DNA of 64,000 bases from Choristoneura fumiferana (GCF_025370935.1 NC_133494.1:13395784-13459783), one strand, 5' to 3'; shown: positions 44,838 to 55,560, numbered from the stretch's first letter. Translations and numbers: made by a program. Notes: generated by a model not told the origin, from the sequence alone.

Positions 44838-45533
44838 CCTGTTTACATTATTCCAGTAAAAACGCTCCAGTAGTATGACATTGCGGTGCTCGACCAATCT
44901 CGCGTAACTCGTTAGAATAGGGAATATTACTGCAATGTTCTGCCCTCAGAATGCAGTACTAGACAAACCGTAAACAGTTTTTTGAATGTCTTAAATGTCG
45001 AAACTACAAACTGAAATATAGATGCACAGAAAAACCAGAAAAATAAGACCAGCGCTGGGAATCGAACCCAGGTCCTCAGCGTTCCGTGCCGCGTGCTATA
45101 CCGCTACACCACCACTGGACAGGAGTACAGACACGAATTTATCCTATGCACCACATGTTTGTTTCTTATTTAGCCACTTAAGCAGCGACACTAGCGACAT
45201 CTATGTTGAAGCCCTCATCGAGAAACTTTCAGCACTCCATTGGAACTAACCGCTCACCCGGACAAGAGATGTCGTTATTAAGCAATCAAATTAAGATTGG
45301 TTTTAAATGTCTTTTGGATTATTTAATTTTTTTTTAAATATAGCTCTATCGTTACTATCGATGTAAATATCATGTTATTTTGTTATTAATAAATATGTCA
45401 TGATCATGATCCGTCATGGCGACAAACTATAAAGAGAACTGACGTTGTCATGGCGGTTTGTTTACGGTTTGCGCTAGAGCTTCCCTAATGTGGTGCTCCC
45501 GCCATGTATCGCTGGGTTAATGTAAACAGGGTC
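44838..45533. mobile_element. Possible TIR element with a nested SINE
   Basis: CCCTGTTTACATTATTCCAG at 44838 faces TGGGTTAATGTAAACAGGG ending near 45532, inverted repeats of about 17-20 bp. The enclosed 700 bp contains a tRNA-like SINE (about 45005-45130, minus). The terminal match is clear; that the whole interval moved as one element is inference. Confidence 0.5.
45005..45130 (-). mobile_element. tRNA-derived SINE (second family)
   Basis: Minus-strand reading has GTGGTGTAGCGGTATAGC (A box), ACCTGGGTTCGATTCCCAGC (B box), then a short body TTCTGGTTTTTCTGTGCATC. A plus-strand relative lies at about 36838-36965. Not a functional tRNA: the acceptor stem and 3' end of a tRNA are missing. Confidence 0.75.
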
Positions 45534-46070
45534 TTAGTATCATTTATTTTAAGTTTTAAGTAAGCAAACAATATTTTTTCTTATTTAAAGTGTGACTGCA
45601 TAGCAGGCCAGCAAGCGTTTGTTGCGTTTGGTTTATTTTATTTCCGTATTTAGTCGTTTAACATTCTAACGTTCAAAGATACCACCAACAGCACCGCTTT
45701 ACATCGAATGAACAATAATGTTGTCGAATGATAGTGTCAATCCTCTTAATATAATTAAGAACACGGAATAGAGAATAATAAGACAAAATGGCATGTCGAT
45801 TGCCTTGTACCCATAGTACAAGCTTTGCTTAGTTTGGGACTAGGTCAATTGGTGTCAAGTGTCCCATGATATTTACTTACTTTACGCTGATCATAAAAGT
45901 TCAACTGAGCATAACAGAGAGAGGCCCCGGTAAATGTTTAGTTCGAAAGGGTTCCGTCACCAAAAAAGTATGACAACCGCTGGAATAGAATATATGCCCA
46001 ATAATCGCCAATAGTCTTCAAAGTGTGTAGTGAGAATAAAGTGTGTGCGCATATGAGCATTTTCGACACT
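45534..46070. other. Spacer with a CAATTGACCTAGTCCC-type repeat fragment
   Basis: About 45790-45890 holds GTACCCATAGTACAAGCTTTG and GGGACTAGGTCAATTGGTGT, the inverse of the fragment in Ube4b intron 2 (23285-23345). No gene. Confidence 0.45.
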
Positions 46071-46331
46071 GGCCCTATACTACGAAGTGCAAAATTCTAA
46101 CTTCGTATCGTGCCGTCCCACTCACTGACGCTTATATTATTTAAATACGAGAGTGAGAGGGATGGTACAGTCGAGTTCATAAACTTGTGAGCGAAATTTT
46201 GGTCAAAAATATCTGAACACGCTTCTACGCCGTTAACAATAGAGTCGTGTTCAGATATTTTTGATAAAATGTTTGCTCATAAGTTTATGAACTCGACTGT
46301 ACGATACGAACTTCGTAGTAGCCCCCTCTGG
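46071..46331. mobile_element. MITE, 'ACTACGAAGTGCAAAA' family, copy 3, interrupted
   Basis: Outer ends GGCCCTATACTACGAAGTGC and CGATACGAACTTCGTAGTAG match copy 2 at 26128-26268, but a second palindromic element (46168-46299) splits the right half. Removing the insert and one TA restores the arrangement of the uninterrupted copies. Confidence 0.9.
46168..46299. mobile_element. TA-flanked MITE with CAGTCGAG ends, nested
   Basis: 132 bp from CAGTCGAGTTCATAAACTTG to ACTTATGAACTCGACTG (pairing over about 25 bp), with inner AAAAATATCTGAACACG and CGTGTTCAGATATTTTT also paired. TA duplicates flank it at 46166-46167 and 46300-46301. It lies inside the MITE at 46071-46331. Confidence 0.92.
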
Positions 46332-46959
46332 TTTAGGTACAAACCGGTGCTTATGAAATTTTCTCTTATTTTCCGTTCCGTGGCTAAACAATGTACAGTC
46401 AGCAACAAAAATATACATATGTTTGAAGTGCCAAAGATTTGTATACAGGACTTTATTGCCTGAACAATAAGGTCATGTAAGGTGCTTTGGGGTAATTCTG
46501 TAAACGGGGTTATTCCATTTATTTAAAATTTCTCCTAAACGTGTTGATGTTTAAACACTGGCAGCACTTAAATGGACGCCCTATTTACCGCTCCTCGCGT
46601 CTCTCCAGATGATGCGAGGCGCCGACATCGGTTGGACGTGCAATATATTTTTTTTTGGGTCGAGTGCATTTTTCGTGCCAAAAATTAAATACGAAATAAC
46701 CCAACACCGCTATCTCTAAAACCTGATAAGTTACAAGATTGAACTATTAATGTTATGACAAATAATCGTTTTTTGCGAATGACTGTGTCAGTCTAAAAGG
46801 CCTAGCTATAGTTTAAAAAAAAATCCCGAATTACCCCTTTAGGGGTTATTCCAGTGAAGTGATTCCCGAAATAACCCCAGCTTACTTTAGTATGGTAATT
46901 GTCTGAGGTATTCAAACTTTCAACTTTTCAAGATTTAGATTATTTTTATTTTTGGTGTA

Positions 46960-47617
46960 AGGGGGCCAACCTCCATCTATGGACCCCAAGCCAACCTTAC
47001 CTGCCCGTGGTGCACCCTGCCGTCTAATAGACTGGACTCTGGCAGCTGGCTGATTGCGGCATAGCGCAGCCAAAATCGGCACAGTTAAGTCCCCGGCCCC
47101 GGATGGGCTGCAGCATCGGCGGTGCAATAAACTGTGCCCTACGATCGCCAACTCGCATGTCCAATGTGGGGATTATGGGCAAACCCCTACCAGAATGAAG
47201 CGCACGGCAAAGAGATGGCCCCCAGTTCCGGTCGCCCCGCTATTCCTTGCCATAGTAGCGTTCATGGTAACGGCGGGGCAGAGGATGCTAAGAATCCCGG
47301 GCGATCCAAGGCTACCTAAGTAAACTGACGGACGGACTTTTAGGACTCTTCTAGCGCAGTTGGAAGTGGAGCTGGAGAACATAAGGTGGCATATTCAGGA
47401 GTTAAGTGAAGTACATAGAGAGGGAGAGGGCACCATCATCTTAGACTCGGGCCACCTTCTGTACTTCCGCGAGGATGATCAAACATCACAGGGTGGCGTA
47501 GGGTTCCTTGTTAATAGGTCCCTCTCTAACAACATTAAAGAGATCTCCAGTGTGTCGAACAGGGTAGCGTACCTGATACTTCGACTAACAAAACGATGTA
47601 GCATGAAGTTTATTTAG
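46960..47617 (+). mobile_element. RTE-type LINE fragment: 5' region plus start of endonuclease ORF
   Basis: The frame through 47340-47617 reads LLAQLEVELENIRW, IQELSEVHREG, GHLLYFREDDQTSQGGVGFL and RVAYLILRLTKR, the N-terminal part of the apurinic-type endonuclease of RTE-like retrotransposons. The SEV glutamate expected in the active site is present. The ORF stops at 47617; catalytic C-terminal endonuclease and reverse transcriptase are missing. The GC-richer upstream 400 bp is probably the element's 5' leader. Confidence 0.75.
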
Positions 47618-47810
47618 TTGCTTGCATACTTGCTTCTTTGAAATGATTATGGTTCACGCGAGCGAAGCATGCTCACTTGCAAGCTTGCTTAAATGTTTGC
47701 TTGCATGCTTGCTTGCTTGCTTGCTTGCATACTTGCTCGCAAGCTAGCTTAAATGATTGCTTAAATGCTTGCTAGCATGCTTGCTTGATTGCTTGTTTCA
47801 TTGAAATGTT
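47618..47810. repeat. GCTTGCTTGCAT-rich microsatellite-like tract
   Basis: Imperfect repeats of GCTTGCTT/GCATACTTGC, interrupted by words such as GGTTCACGCGAGCG, which appears on both sides (about 47652 and 47814). The tract borders a TTTTGCCCGCGG-type repeat fragment at 47818-47850. Confidence 0.8.
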
Positions 47811-47890
47811 TATGGTTCACGCGAGCGTAGCCGCGGGTAAAAGCTAGTTCAAAATATAAAAGTGACATGGCATTTCTAATTGTTTTATAT

Positions 47891-48207
47891 CATCCCAGCC
47901 TATATACGTCCCACTGCTGGGCACAGGCCTCCTCAGAACAAGAGGGCTTGGGCCATAGTTCCCACGTGGCCCAGTGCGGATTGGGAACTTCACACGCACC
48001 ATTGAATTTCTTCGCAGGTTTGTGCAGGTTTCCTCACGATGTTTTCCTTCACCGCAAAGCTCGTGGTAAATTTCAAATGTAATTCCGCACATGAATTTCG
48101 AAAAACTCAGAGGTGCGAGCCGGGGTTTGAACCCACGACCCTCTGTTTGAGAGGCGATAGGTCAAACCACTAGGCCACCACGGCTTGCCACTAGGCCACC
48201 ACGGCTT
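47891..48207 (-). mobile_element. tRNA-derived SINE with GATG tail, copy 3
   Basis: Full-length minus-strand copy like 38030-38331. Its tRNA-like start is duplicated: the last 21 bp of the head (48166-48186) are repeated at 48187-48207. Confidence 0.9.
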
Positions 48208-48893
48208 CCGTTTCGTCTTCGGCTAATTGTTTTATATACTTACTAGTATATTCCCGCGGCTTCGCTCCTCTCCCCCTATTCTGCTATTCGGGGCGGAGAC
48301 AAACTCTCCACACATCAAAAATCATAATAATCTGTCCAGCTGTTCTCGAGTTATAAATGGTGTAACTAATCCACTTTGTCTATAATTTATGTAGATTTAA
48401 TATTCTTTGCGGCAAATTTTGAGAACCACATTGCGTTTGTGGGGTTATTTCGGAATACAGAGATTGAAAAACTCTGTAACTATGGATATTACTAACGAAA
48501 TAAAAAATAAAAATGAATGGGGTAATTTTAGCCTAAAAAGAAATATGAATCTTGAGCCAAATTATAATAAAGTCCACCTTTCAATAACACGCAGAATAAA
48601 CCCCGCTATATTCCGAAATAGCCCCTGTGCAAAAAAAATAAGTAACTAGTTTTTGAATTACCAATATTTCCATAAATCGATCATATTTAGAAACTTTTTA
48701 TACAGTATATAAGATAGATTAGTGGAAACGACAGAAATATCCTAAGACTTTAAATATAATGTACCAACTCGGAGTAATTAACGAAATTACAAACGTCATG
48801 TCAACTCATCAAAAATCCACGTGGAATTACCCCAAAGCACCTATACATATTTTTTGCACTTTGGCTGTATTCATATCTTTGTTGCTGACTGTA

Positions 48894-50053
48894 CCTGCAC
48901 CATAACTATCGAGTTTAAAAAAACGCAACGCACAAACGCCTGCATCTGGCCGATCATTACTGAGCACTTAATTATGGACAGTGATACAAACAAAGACGCA
49001 TCCAATTGAAACAAATAGTTTTATTTTGTATGCAAATGTAATGGTTCGACATGTTTCGGACTCATAAGAGCTCTTACTCATGAGTGAATTTAGGGTCGAG
49101 AGATGTAGTGTGGCAGGTAACTATCACTATAAAGCGCATATGTATATGCATTGGTTGGATGTGTCTTTGATTGTTAGTTAATTTTGTATTGTAAATTACA
49201 TTAAACATTGTAAGCAATAGTGTTGAATTTGAATATGAACCTGTTGAAAGTATAAATTTGTTTTACTGCCAATTTCTATACATCCGCATTTGAAAAGTAA
49301 ACGTAATTTAGAATAAATTATGTATATTTTAGTAGGTCTAGGTCATTGGAAAATCGTAAGAAATGTTAAAAAATTACAATCTATCATGTAATGAACTACA
49401 GTCAGTACGATAATACCTATCTGGTAACCTGCGAGGATCAAGAAATGCGAAGAGTTGCCTTGTTTTTCTTTGGTTTTGAAGAAATTGCGCGAATGTTACT
49501 TAGCTCGTGTAACTGTTATATAATAAACCTTATGTCTTTAGCTACATGATTCAAATTTCACTGCATCCTATGTATGAACATTCGAGTTATTCAAATCTAT
49601 TTGTCATTTTGATAACTTTTTTGCAAATTTTTTGTTTAATTGTTAGATATTTTTGAAAATGTTGATGATTCGTTGACTTCAATAGAATCGCGCTACTTTG
49701 AGTATTGTGGCCTAGCAATGCATGATCATGTATACCCAACCCAGTGTCCCATTGTACAGCTTATTGCCTATTGTAGTGCTCTGTGAATCGATTTACAGTC
49801 AAAGCAATGAACGAGTGTTTTCGTATGACTCATTCGAGGGGATTCCTTAGTTAGATCATGAAGTGGTGTTGCCGTTTTATTGCGATGGTGGCGCCGCCAA
49901 CTAGGTATATTTTTTTAAAATTTCTACAGACGCGAAAACACATACAACATAAACATAACAGAAAAATAATGCTGGGCCTGGGAATTAAGTGTTATAATAC
50001 GGACAATTTCCTGATCCAAATACCGTTAGCTATCAACAACAATTACAAATTGT
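48894..50053. other. AT-rich spacer between Tor copy A and cytidine deaminase
   Basis: No gene, RNA or clear element end seen. Only short ORFs of random character. Confidence 0.45.
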
Positions 50054-50213
50054 AGGAACTGTTCGCACACAGCGAATAAAGTCCATGACCCAGGGTGGAA
50101 CCTTTTAATAATCAATTTCACTATGATTTCCTTGACAAAAGTATGAGATGTAAGCATGACATTAGTAGCACAAAGGTATTCCACCCTGGGTCATAATTCT
50201 ATTTGCTCGACTG
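50054..50213. mobile_element. MITE, 'CCAGGGTGGAA' family, copy 2
   Basis: GACCCAGGGTGGAACC on the left and GGTATTCCACCCTGGGTC on the right pair; the ends are TA-flanked (CTCGACTGTA at the right). The interior matches the copy at 44066-44206. Confidence 0.75.
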
Positions 50214-50588
50214 TACATGCTAACCATCGATGATAATGCAATGCCGCGTATCGGACTAATGTCTTTGTGTTTATACACCCTGCCCGATCGCCAGACACCC
50301 TGTATATACCAGCAGCGAAATCTCGAATTTTTCACTTTAAGTAAGTTACGCGGCATTATATATTCTTAGTTACGCGGTATTGTAGCATCATCGACGTAAT
50401 AGTGGCGTCCAAAATGACTACTCAGGTTTAGCCATAATTACGTATATACTCGCATCAAAATTTTGTGGTCTCATAAATTATTTAGAAGTATTTTATGATC
50501 CCATGCGACCGTCGTTTTAGTCATTCTTGTTTAAAATAAATTAAGGTAACTAATGGAGTTAAAAATAATTCTAACGCAGAAATATATC

Positions 50589-50635
50589 TTTATTATGTTT
50601 ATTATTGAAACTACATAATGTACACGATTTTATTA
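50589..50635 (-). terminator. Poly(A) signals of the cytidine deaminase gene
   Basis: Read on the minus strand, AATAAA overlaps the stop codon (GTAATAAAATCG) and further AATAAA words follow within 45 bases. The 3' UTR is therefore probably very short. Confidence 0.5.
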
Positions 50636-51112
50636 CGACGTAACACTGTCCTTTTTGTAGCTTATGAACGAAAGCGGTAGTAATTTAGATAGTTTGGTGC
50701 ACAGAACTTGGTCCATCGTCGGTCGGCTCAGGAAAATGTCTGTGTCGCCATCTGAAGATACGAACTCGCTGAGGGATTGACGGCAGAAGCCACAAGGCGC
50801 AGTGAAGTTCTGCTGGTGGGCTACCACTGCCACCATTTTGAAGTTCAAATAACCATCGCAAACCGCTTTAGGCAGGGCCGCCCGCTCCGCGCAAATGGTC
50901 GGCGCTAACGCCGCATTTTCTATGTTGCACCCCGTGTACACCTTGGAATCCTTCTCCGTGAGAATGGCCGCTCCCACCGCGAAGTTGGAGTACGGGACGT
51001 ACGCGTTCTTGCGAATCTCTACCGCTTCTTTGATTAAACTCTGAACGGTTTCACCTGTAACAAAAGGAGTTGATAAAGACTTTTCTTTCAAAATCCATTT
51101 GTTACGCTCCAT
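50633..51112 (-). CDS. CDA: Cytidine deaminase
   Basis: 159 residues, one open frame. Zinc-dependent deamination of (deoxy)cytidine to (deoxy)uridine in pyrimidine salvage; the homotetrameric family is usually 130-160 residues. Visible signatures: YVPYSNFAVGAAIL (residues 38-51), GCNIENAALAPTICAERAA (61-79) and PCGFCRQ (106-112). Zinc ligands would be C74, C107 and C110, with E76 as the proton shuttle; N63 and E65 bind substrate ribose. All are present. The start is uncertain: TTTTGTTACAG at 51067-51057 just before GTGAAACCGTTC looks like a splice acceptor. The first 19 residues could thus be intron read-through, with the true first exon further upstream. It lies alone between the two Tor copies, among transposons. 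Confidence 0.9.
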   Translation of the reverse strand: MERNKWILKEKSLSTPFVTGETVQSLIKEAVEIRKNAYVPYSNFAVGAAILTEKDSKVYTGCNIENAALAPTICAERAALPKAVCDGYLNFKMVAVVAHQQNFTAPCGFCRQSLSEFVSSDGDTDIFLSRPTMDQVLCTKLSKLLPLSFISYKKDSVTS

Positions 51113-51640
51113 AATTTTTCATTTTGTTTACGCAGCGCGATGTGTAACTTTATTTTCAATCTAATAATGACATAAAGGTTAAGTTATAGTATAGATTCTA
51201 TTTCTACAAACAAATAGCCGTAAAGTTTACAACAATGCGTATTTTTTTTAATATAAACATACTCGTATTCAATTACCTATTGATGAAAAAAAAATATCAC
51301 TACATTCAATGCAAACAAGTACACCTTGCGGAAGGAAGAGTGCGCGAACAGTGTCCTTCTCTATCTGTCCCTTTAGGTTAGCTACGTTGACTTATCTAGA
51401 CCAAGTTGATAATAACGGACATATTAATTGACATTCCACAAGGTCACTAGTGATAGGATTAATTTTATTGATTAAAATTATATGTCGAGATAAAACAAAG
51501 GGCGATTTGTGTGGTCACAGTTTTGTCACCCGTTGTTAGGTTCGCTGCTACAAACATGTTTACGAATGATCGATGAAGGCCCGCCCGTTCCCTTCCTTGA
51601 TCTATTGATGACTAGATAAATGAATGATCAGTGGTCTTCT
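51113..51640. promoter_or_regulatory. Upstream region of the cytidine deaminase gene
   Basis: No repeat identified. Positioned where promoter and 5' leader (or a short upstream exon) should be; no motif decides it. Confidence 0.3.
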
Positions 51641-51855
51641 TAATCCATACTAATATTATAAATGCGAAAGTGTGTGTTTGTGTGTATGTTTGTCCGTCTT
51701 TTACGCCGTAACGAAGCGACGGATCGACGTGATTTTTGGCATAGAGATAGTTTATGGGCCCGAGAGTGACATAGGCCATTTTTATTCGGAAAAAAGCACA
51801 GTTCCCGAGGGAACAGCGCGCGATAACCGAATTCCACGCGGGCAAAAGCTGTATC
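51641..51855 (+). mobile_element. Short lepidopteran repeat with TTTTGCCCGC end, copy 2
   Basis: Inverse of 14697-14905: starts CTAATATTATAAATGCGAAA, has GGCATAGAGATAGTTTATGG and GTTCCCGAGGGAACAGCGCG, ends CACGCGGGCAAAAGCT. ORFs over it on both strands are artefacts. Confidence 0.8.
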
Positions 51856-52288
51856 AATAATAATTGTGTGATAAAATGTAAAAACACATCAAATATTCAC
51901 TGCGTTTGTAATACTTTTATTCATAACAATGAAAACACTATTGAGTGCGTGTAGCCTTAACCGAATTTAAAGTCGTATTTTTGCAATCTCAAACAGCAAG
52001 TCTGATTTTAATAACGCATTAACGTATTTATAGTTTCGTCTAAAATTAGCTTACTAAGGACGAGCATAAATAGCTGTCATGTTTTTAGCGACATCACATC
52101 TGATTCATGGAACTTCTATAAAACTACGTGAAATTCGATCAAAAATTTATTGCTAGGTTTATCGGTGTATCAGTTCATAAAAGTAGGATATTTTCTTGCG
52201 TATTATATGGGTATGTCAGGATGTTTAGAAGAGAATATGGACTTACTTAAAGAATTGAACTCTACTACTTCGAAGTTGTCCATGGCAG

Positions 52289-52399
52289 CGTGCGTTTGTG
52301 GCGGCGGGCAGTGCGCGTGCGGAGCTGTCGGCGGCCTGCGACGAACTGAGCGCCGAGCAATTGATTAAGGCCAACAATCTGGCGCATTGTCTGATGTGA
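52289..52399 (+). other. Coding-like GC-rich stretch, possible isolated last exon
   Basis: A GC-rich island of about 120 bp in AT-rich spacer. After an acceptor-like CCATGGCAG, the frame reads RAFVAAGSARAELSAACDEL then SAEQLIKANNLAHCLM and stops at TGA (36 residues). Codons end mainly in G/C, as in real exons of this window. I do not recognise the family and found no upstream exon. It could be a terminal exon, a retrocopy remnant or chance. Confidence 0.3.
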
Positions 52400-52423
52400 T
52401 TTAAAGTAAGCAAGTACTAGGTA

Positions 52424-52569
52424 CGGTCAAGGAGTTTAATTCATTGGCCACCATGGAACCATTTCACAGTAAACATCATAGTGACATCGCATTAATTAAC
52501 AAGGAAAGTCGTAAAGACTTTTCCTTTGAAAAGGTTCCATGGTGGCCCATGAATTAAATTCCTTGACTG
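52424..52569. mobile_element. TA-flanked MITE with C(A/G)GTCAAGGA ends
   Basis: The left arm GTCAAGGAGTTTAATTCA and GGCCACCATGGAACC pairs with the right arm GGTTCCATGGTGGCC and TGAATTAAATTCCTTGAC. TA on both sides (52422-52423, 52570-52571). 146 bp, non-coding. Confidence 0.92.
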
Positions 52570-52571
52570 TA

Positions 52572-55110
52572 CTATATATCGTAAGGAGAAAGAATCCGAA
52601 AGTATCATGAAATTTTAATTACCTTGCAATTCCGTGACCCTTTAGCGATGCGTGTAAAACAGCCATCCCGAAAAGAAACACGCGTTTTTACCTTATGAAT
52701 TGTTAAAACATATCACTCGAAATTTATGAAATTTTCTACTAAGAATACTTTGACACTATTATTAGGTACGGAACTTTTAATTAATTTGAAAAATGGTTAA
52801 CTATTTCACGATTATTATTTCTTTTCAACGAGTACTGTTACTATAATAAATTCAGCATCTTCTTTTCCGTTTTTTCGATAAGACAAATGCTCTACCTTAG
52901 TAAGCCGTGCGGTAATATTCAGATACTAGATATTATTAGGCCCGTGCTTGCTCGATAATGGGCCAATTTTTATTTTCTTGTCGATATCTTTCATTTCAAT
53001 GCAATTTGGTGAATTGGTAAATTTGCTTATTCTGACTATGGTAAGCCCAATTTCACAAATCTTTCCATTGAGTTACACAAAATGTAGGTATGGAAATTTC
53101 GTAACTAAACTGAAAATTTAGTATAAAATGAGGAACTCGAAATGAAAAAAAAAAAAAAAAAACAACAATAAAAATTGGGCCTAGTATAAGACGCCAACTG
53201 TAGTTGGAAAGTATTGTACGGGGTCAATAATTCCTTAATATGATCTATAGGTACATATAGACCATATAATAGGATATTTAATAATATAATAATAGGATTA
53301 TATATTAAGGAATTAATTTAATAGAGTTAATTTTATTTCCGTGCATGGATAACGAATGCTCAGTAAAATTATATAGGTATGTATATATGCTAATATTTAC
53401 AAGCCAACGATAAAAAAACTCAACGTCAACGCGATCGTTAAAAGATAATTTGAATACAGTAAAAGTCTTGACACTTGACTGCATGATAATAAATACGGCA
53501 TTCGTCGTCTCTAGCCTATCCCTATACGTCCCATTGGTGGGCAAATGGCCCTTTTCATAATGAGAAAACTTAGGCTGTATGTATTAGATAGGGACACACA
53601 CATCATAAAACTGCTTAGTGAAAAGCTCTGGGTAAATTTCAAATGTTAACTGGCACATGAATTGCATAAAAATCATTGCGAGCCCGAATTTTAACCCACG
53701 ATCTTTGCTTGGGAACCCACTAAGGTATAGGTACAGCTTTAGGTACTAAATTATTATTCAAAGGTTTTAACTGGTCTTTTTCATTACGAAAATACTCACA
53801 TTATTATTTCCTGCGTAAGTAATATGTAGGTGAAAGTAGATATACAATGCTTCACATACTTTAGCAAGGACACGTAGAATACAATAGCAAGGACACTAGT
53901 AGGTAATCGTATAAGTTCATATTTATCTTTCTTTCTCAATCAGCTTCCGTAAACTTCAGTAAGCTAGTTGAGAAAGCAAGATATACGAACTTTTGCGACA
54001 AATTACGATGGCAAATCATTATTCGCTACATTGGTGTCACATGTCGACAAACATTATTTATATTGCAATGTTTTTTTATTTCGTTTTCAAAATGACTTCT
54101 GATAGCGGTTCATGCTTGTACAGGGGAAGGGTTCGTTTCGCAGAAAATACTCTGCTGACATTCAAATCTAACCAAAAATTCGAAGATTAAAAAAAAAAAG
54201 GAATTTTAAAAGAAATAAAACAGAAAAAGTGGATACAAGAACATAAGTTATAACACGAATGTGACCTTCAAAAACTATCCATCGATGACATTGAAGCCGC
54301 AAAAAAGGAAAGTTAGAAGATATTTGGAAAAAGATAGTAAGAGAAACCGAGTGTTCTTATGAAACTATGGAATACCACTTACACGACCCTCCCTAGTGTT
54401 GGGTGGCTTAGTGGAGCGAGCAACCACTTTTGTAGTGAAAGTGTCTGTTTAACAGAATTTAAAATAGGTTTAATATTCAGGCGAAGTATATAAAATGTAT
54501 ATAAACCAGTTGTAATAAAATTTGTAGATTAATTTATAGATTTGTTCAGCTGTTTTTGTAAGGACCCTGTCCATTAATACTTACAGCTAAGAACTTACAA
54601 AACAGTTTTTTTTTTAATTTTACACAGCATTCGAGCGGTTATGTATGAGCTATGACACTAGCTAGATCGTCTAAAAACACGATTATAAATATAATAATTC
54701 TGTGATGCACACATGGAAATTTGTCAATATCATTCAATTCATTCGTGCAATAAAATAATTAATATCGTTTAGATCGTTTATTTATAATATTATATCTTAA
54801 CTAGACTAGGCATAGTAACATCTAACGCAGTAGGTTGTAAACATAAACTTATTTTCTATACAGCATTGAGTCAGATTTCAAGCTCAAGGTACTTTGCTCT
54901 ACACCAGTAGCGTGTAGCCAACATTTTCGTTAGGCAACCCGGAGGGTGAGTGAGGTATGTCTTCGAATGCAACGCCTCAGAGTTACCTACAGTACGAGTT
55001 TAGAGTTTCGTAGTAGCCCTGCTGGCAGCACATGCAACTACCATAAACGCCCCGCGTTACACATGTTCGTTGCTTGCATATTATTAGGTACTCAAAAACT
55101 GGCGCTCGTA
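52572..55110. other. Spacer between CDA and Tor copy B, first part
   Basis: AT-rich. About 53505-53745 is an old, diverged copy of the GATG-tailed SINE (TATCCCTATACGTCCCATTG to TTTTAACCCACGATC). A short poly(A) run is at 53144-53162. About 54985-55020 is the right end of the ACTACGAAG MITE family. No gene seen. Confidence 0.5.
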
Positions 55111-55246
55111 CAGTCGCTATCAGATATTTCGGTGCAGCCAAGCTGATCAAAAATACCGTAACATGAACTCTAATGTCTTGATAATATAGCGCATGTTCCG
55201 ATATTTTTTACCACCCTGGCCATTCCGAAATATCTCATGGCGACTG
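55111..55246. mobile_element. TA-flanked MITE with CAGTCGC ends
   Basis: CAGTCGCTATCAGATATTTC on the left against GAAATATCTCATGGCGACTG on the right, with paired inner CATGAACT/ATGTTCCGATATT words. TA precedes the left end; the right flank is TT, probably a mutated duplicate. Confidence 0.8.
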
Positions 55247-55379
55247 TTGGTCAACTTCATGCAAATATGATAGATAGAAGCATGAAAGCTATAATTCTGT
55301 TTTCCAACAATTGAAAAAATATATAAAATCGTTAATTATTTTTACCGATAAAATAATAATAAACAACCAACACAGGTGA

Positions 55380-55560
55380 AACACATTTCAGAATGAAATG
55401 ACAATCCGCCGCGTCCACTCGCTTGCCCGGGCCGCGCATTTGACAAAACTGAATGCCTGGTACAACGTACAACTCAGTGCGCGCGGTGACAAGCGACGAA
55501 CGTCATACAGTTTGCGATAATTAAGCAACAGTCGCTATTCAGAGTGGTTTTCATAACAAA
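55380..55560. other. GC-rich unique block, possible promoter or leader
   Basis: CpG-rich compared with its surroundings (CCGCCGCGTCCACTCGCTTG, GTGCGCGCGGTGACAAGCGA) and without repeat ends. Such blocks near genes often are promoters or leaders, but no gene start is visible nearby. Confidence 0.3.

Larger units (their letters stand above)
46480..48842. mobile_element. Inner element with AGGTGCTTTGGGGTAATTC terminal inverted repeats
   Basis: Inverted ends of about 19 bp, and subterminal parts that also match in inverted orientation (GGGGTTATTTCGGAATA near 48440 against ATTCCCGAAATAACCCC near 46862). No transposase found; the interior is filled by other repeats. Target duplication could not be read cleanly. 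Confidence 0.65.
46396..48891. mobile_element. TA-flanked element with CAGTCAGCAACAAA ends, split by later insertions
   Basis: The left end CAGTCAGCAACAAAAATATA (46396) and right end ATATCTTTGTTGCTGACTG (to 48891) are inverted copies flanked by TA. The interval is far too long for a simple MITE. Just inside, a second pair of inverted ends, AGGTGCTTTGGGGTAATTC (46480) and GAATTACCCCAAAGCACCT (to 48842), shows another element inside it. That inner element in turn contains an RTE LINE fragment, a GCTT-rich tract and a SINE. Confidence 0.75.

Noticed and set aside
49021..49190. Gene remnant at 48821-49009 (62-codon ORF)
   Set aside because: It begins in the right end of the CAGTCAGC element and has no protein features.
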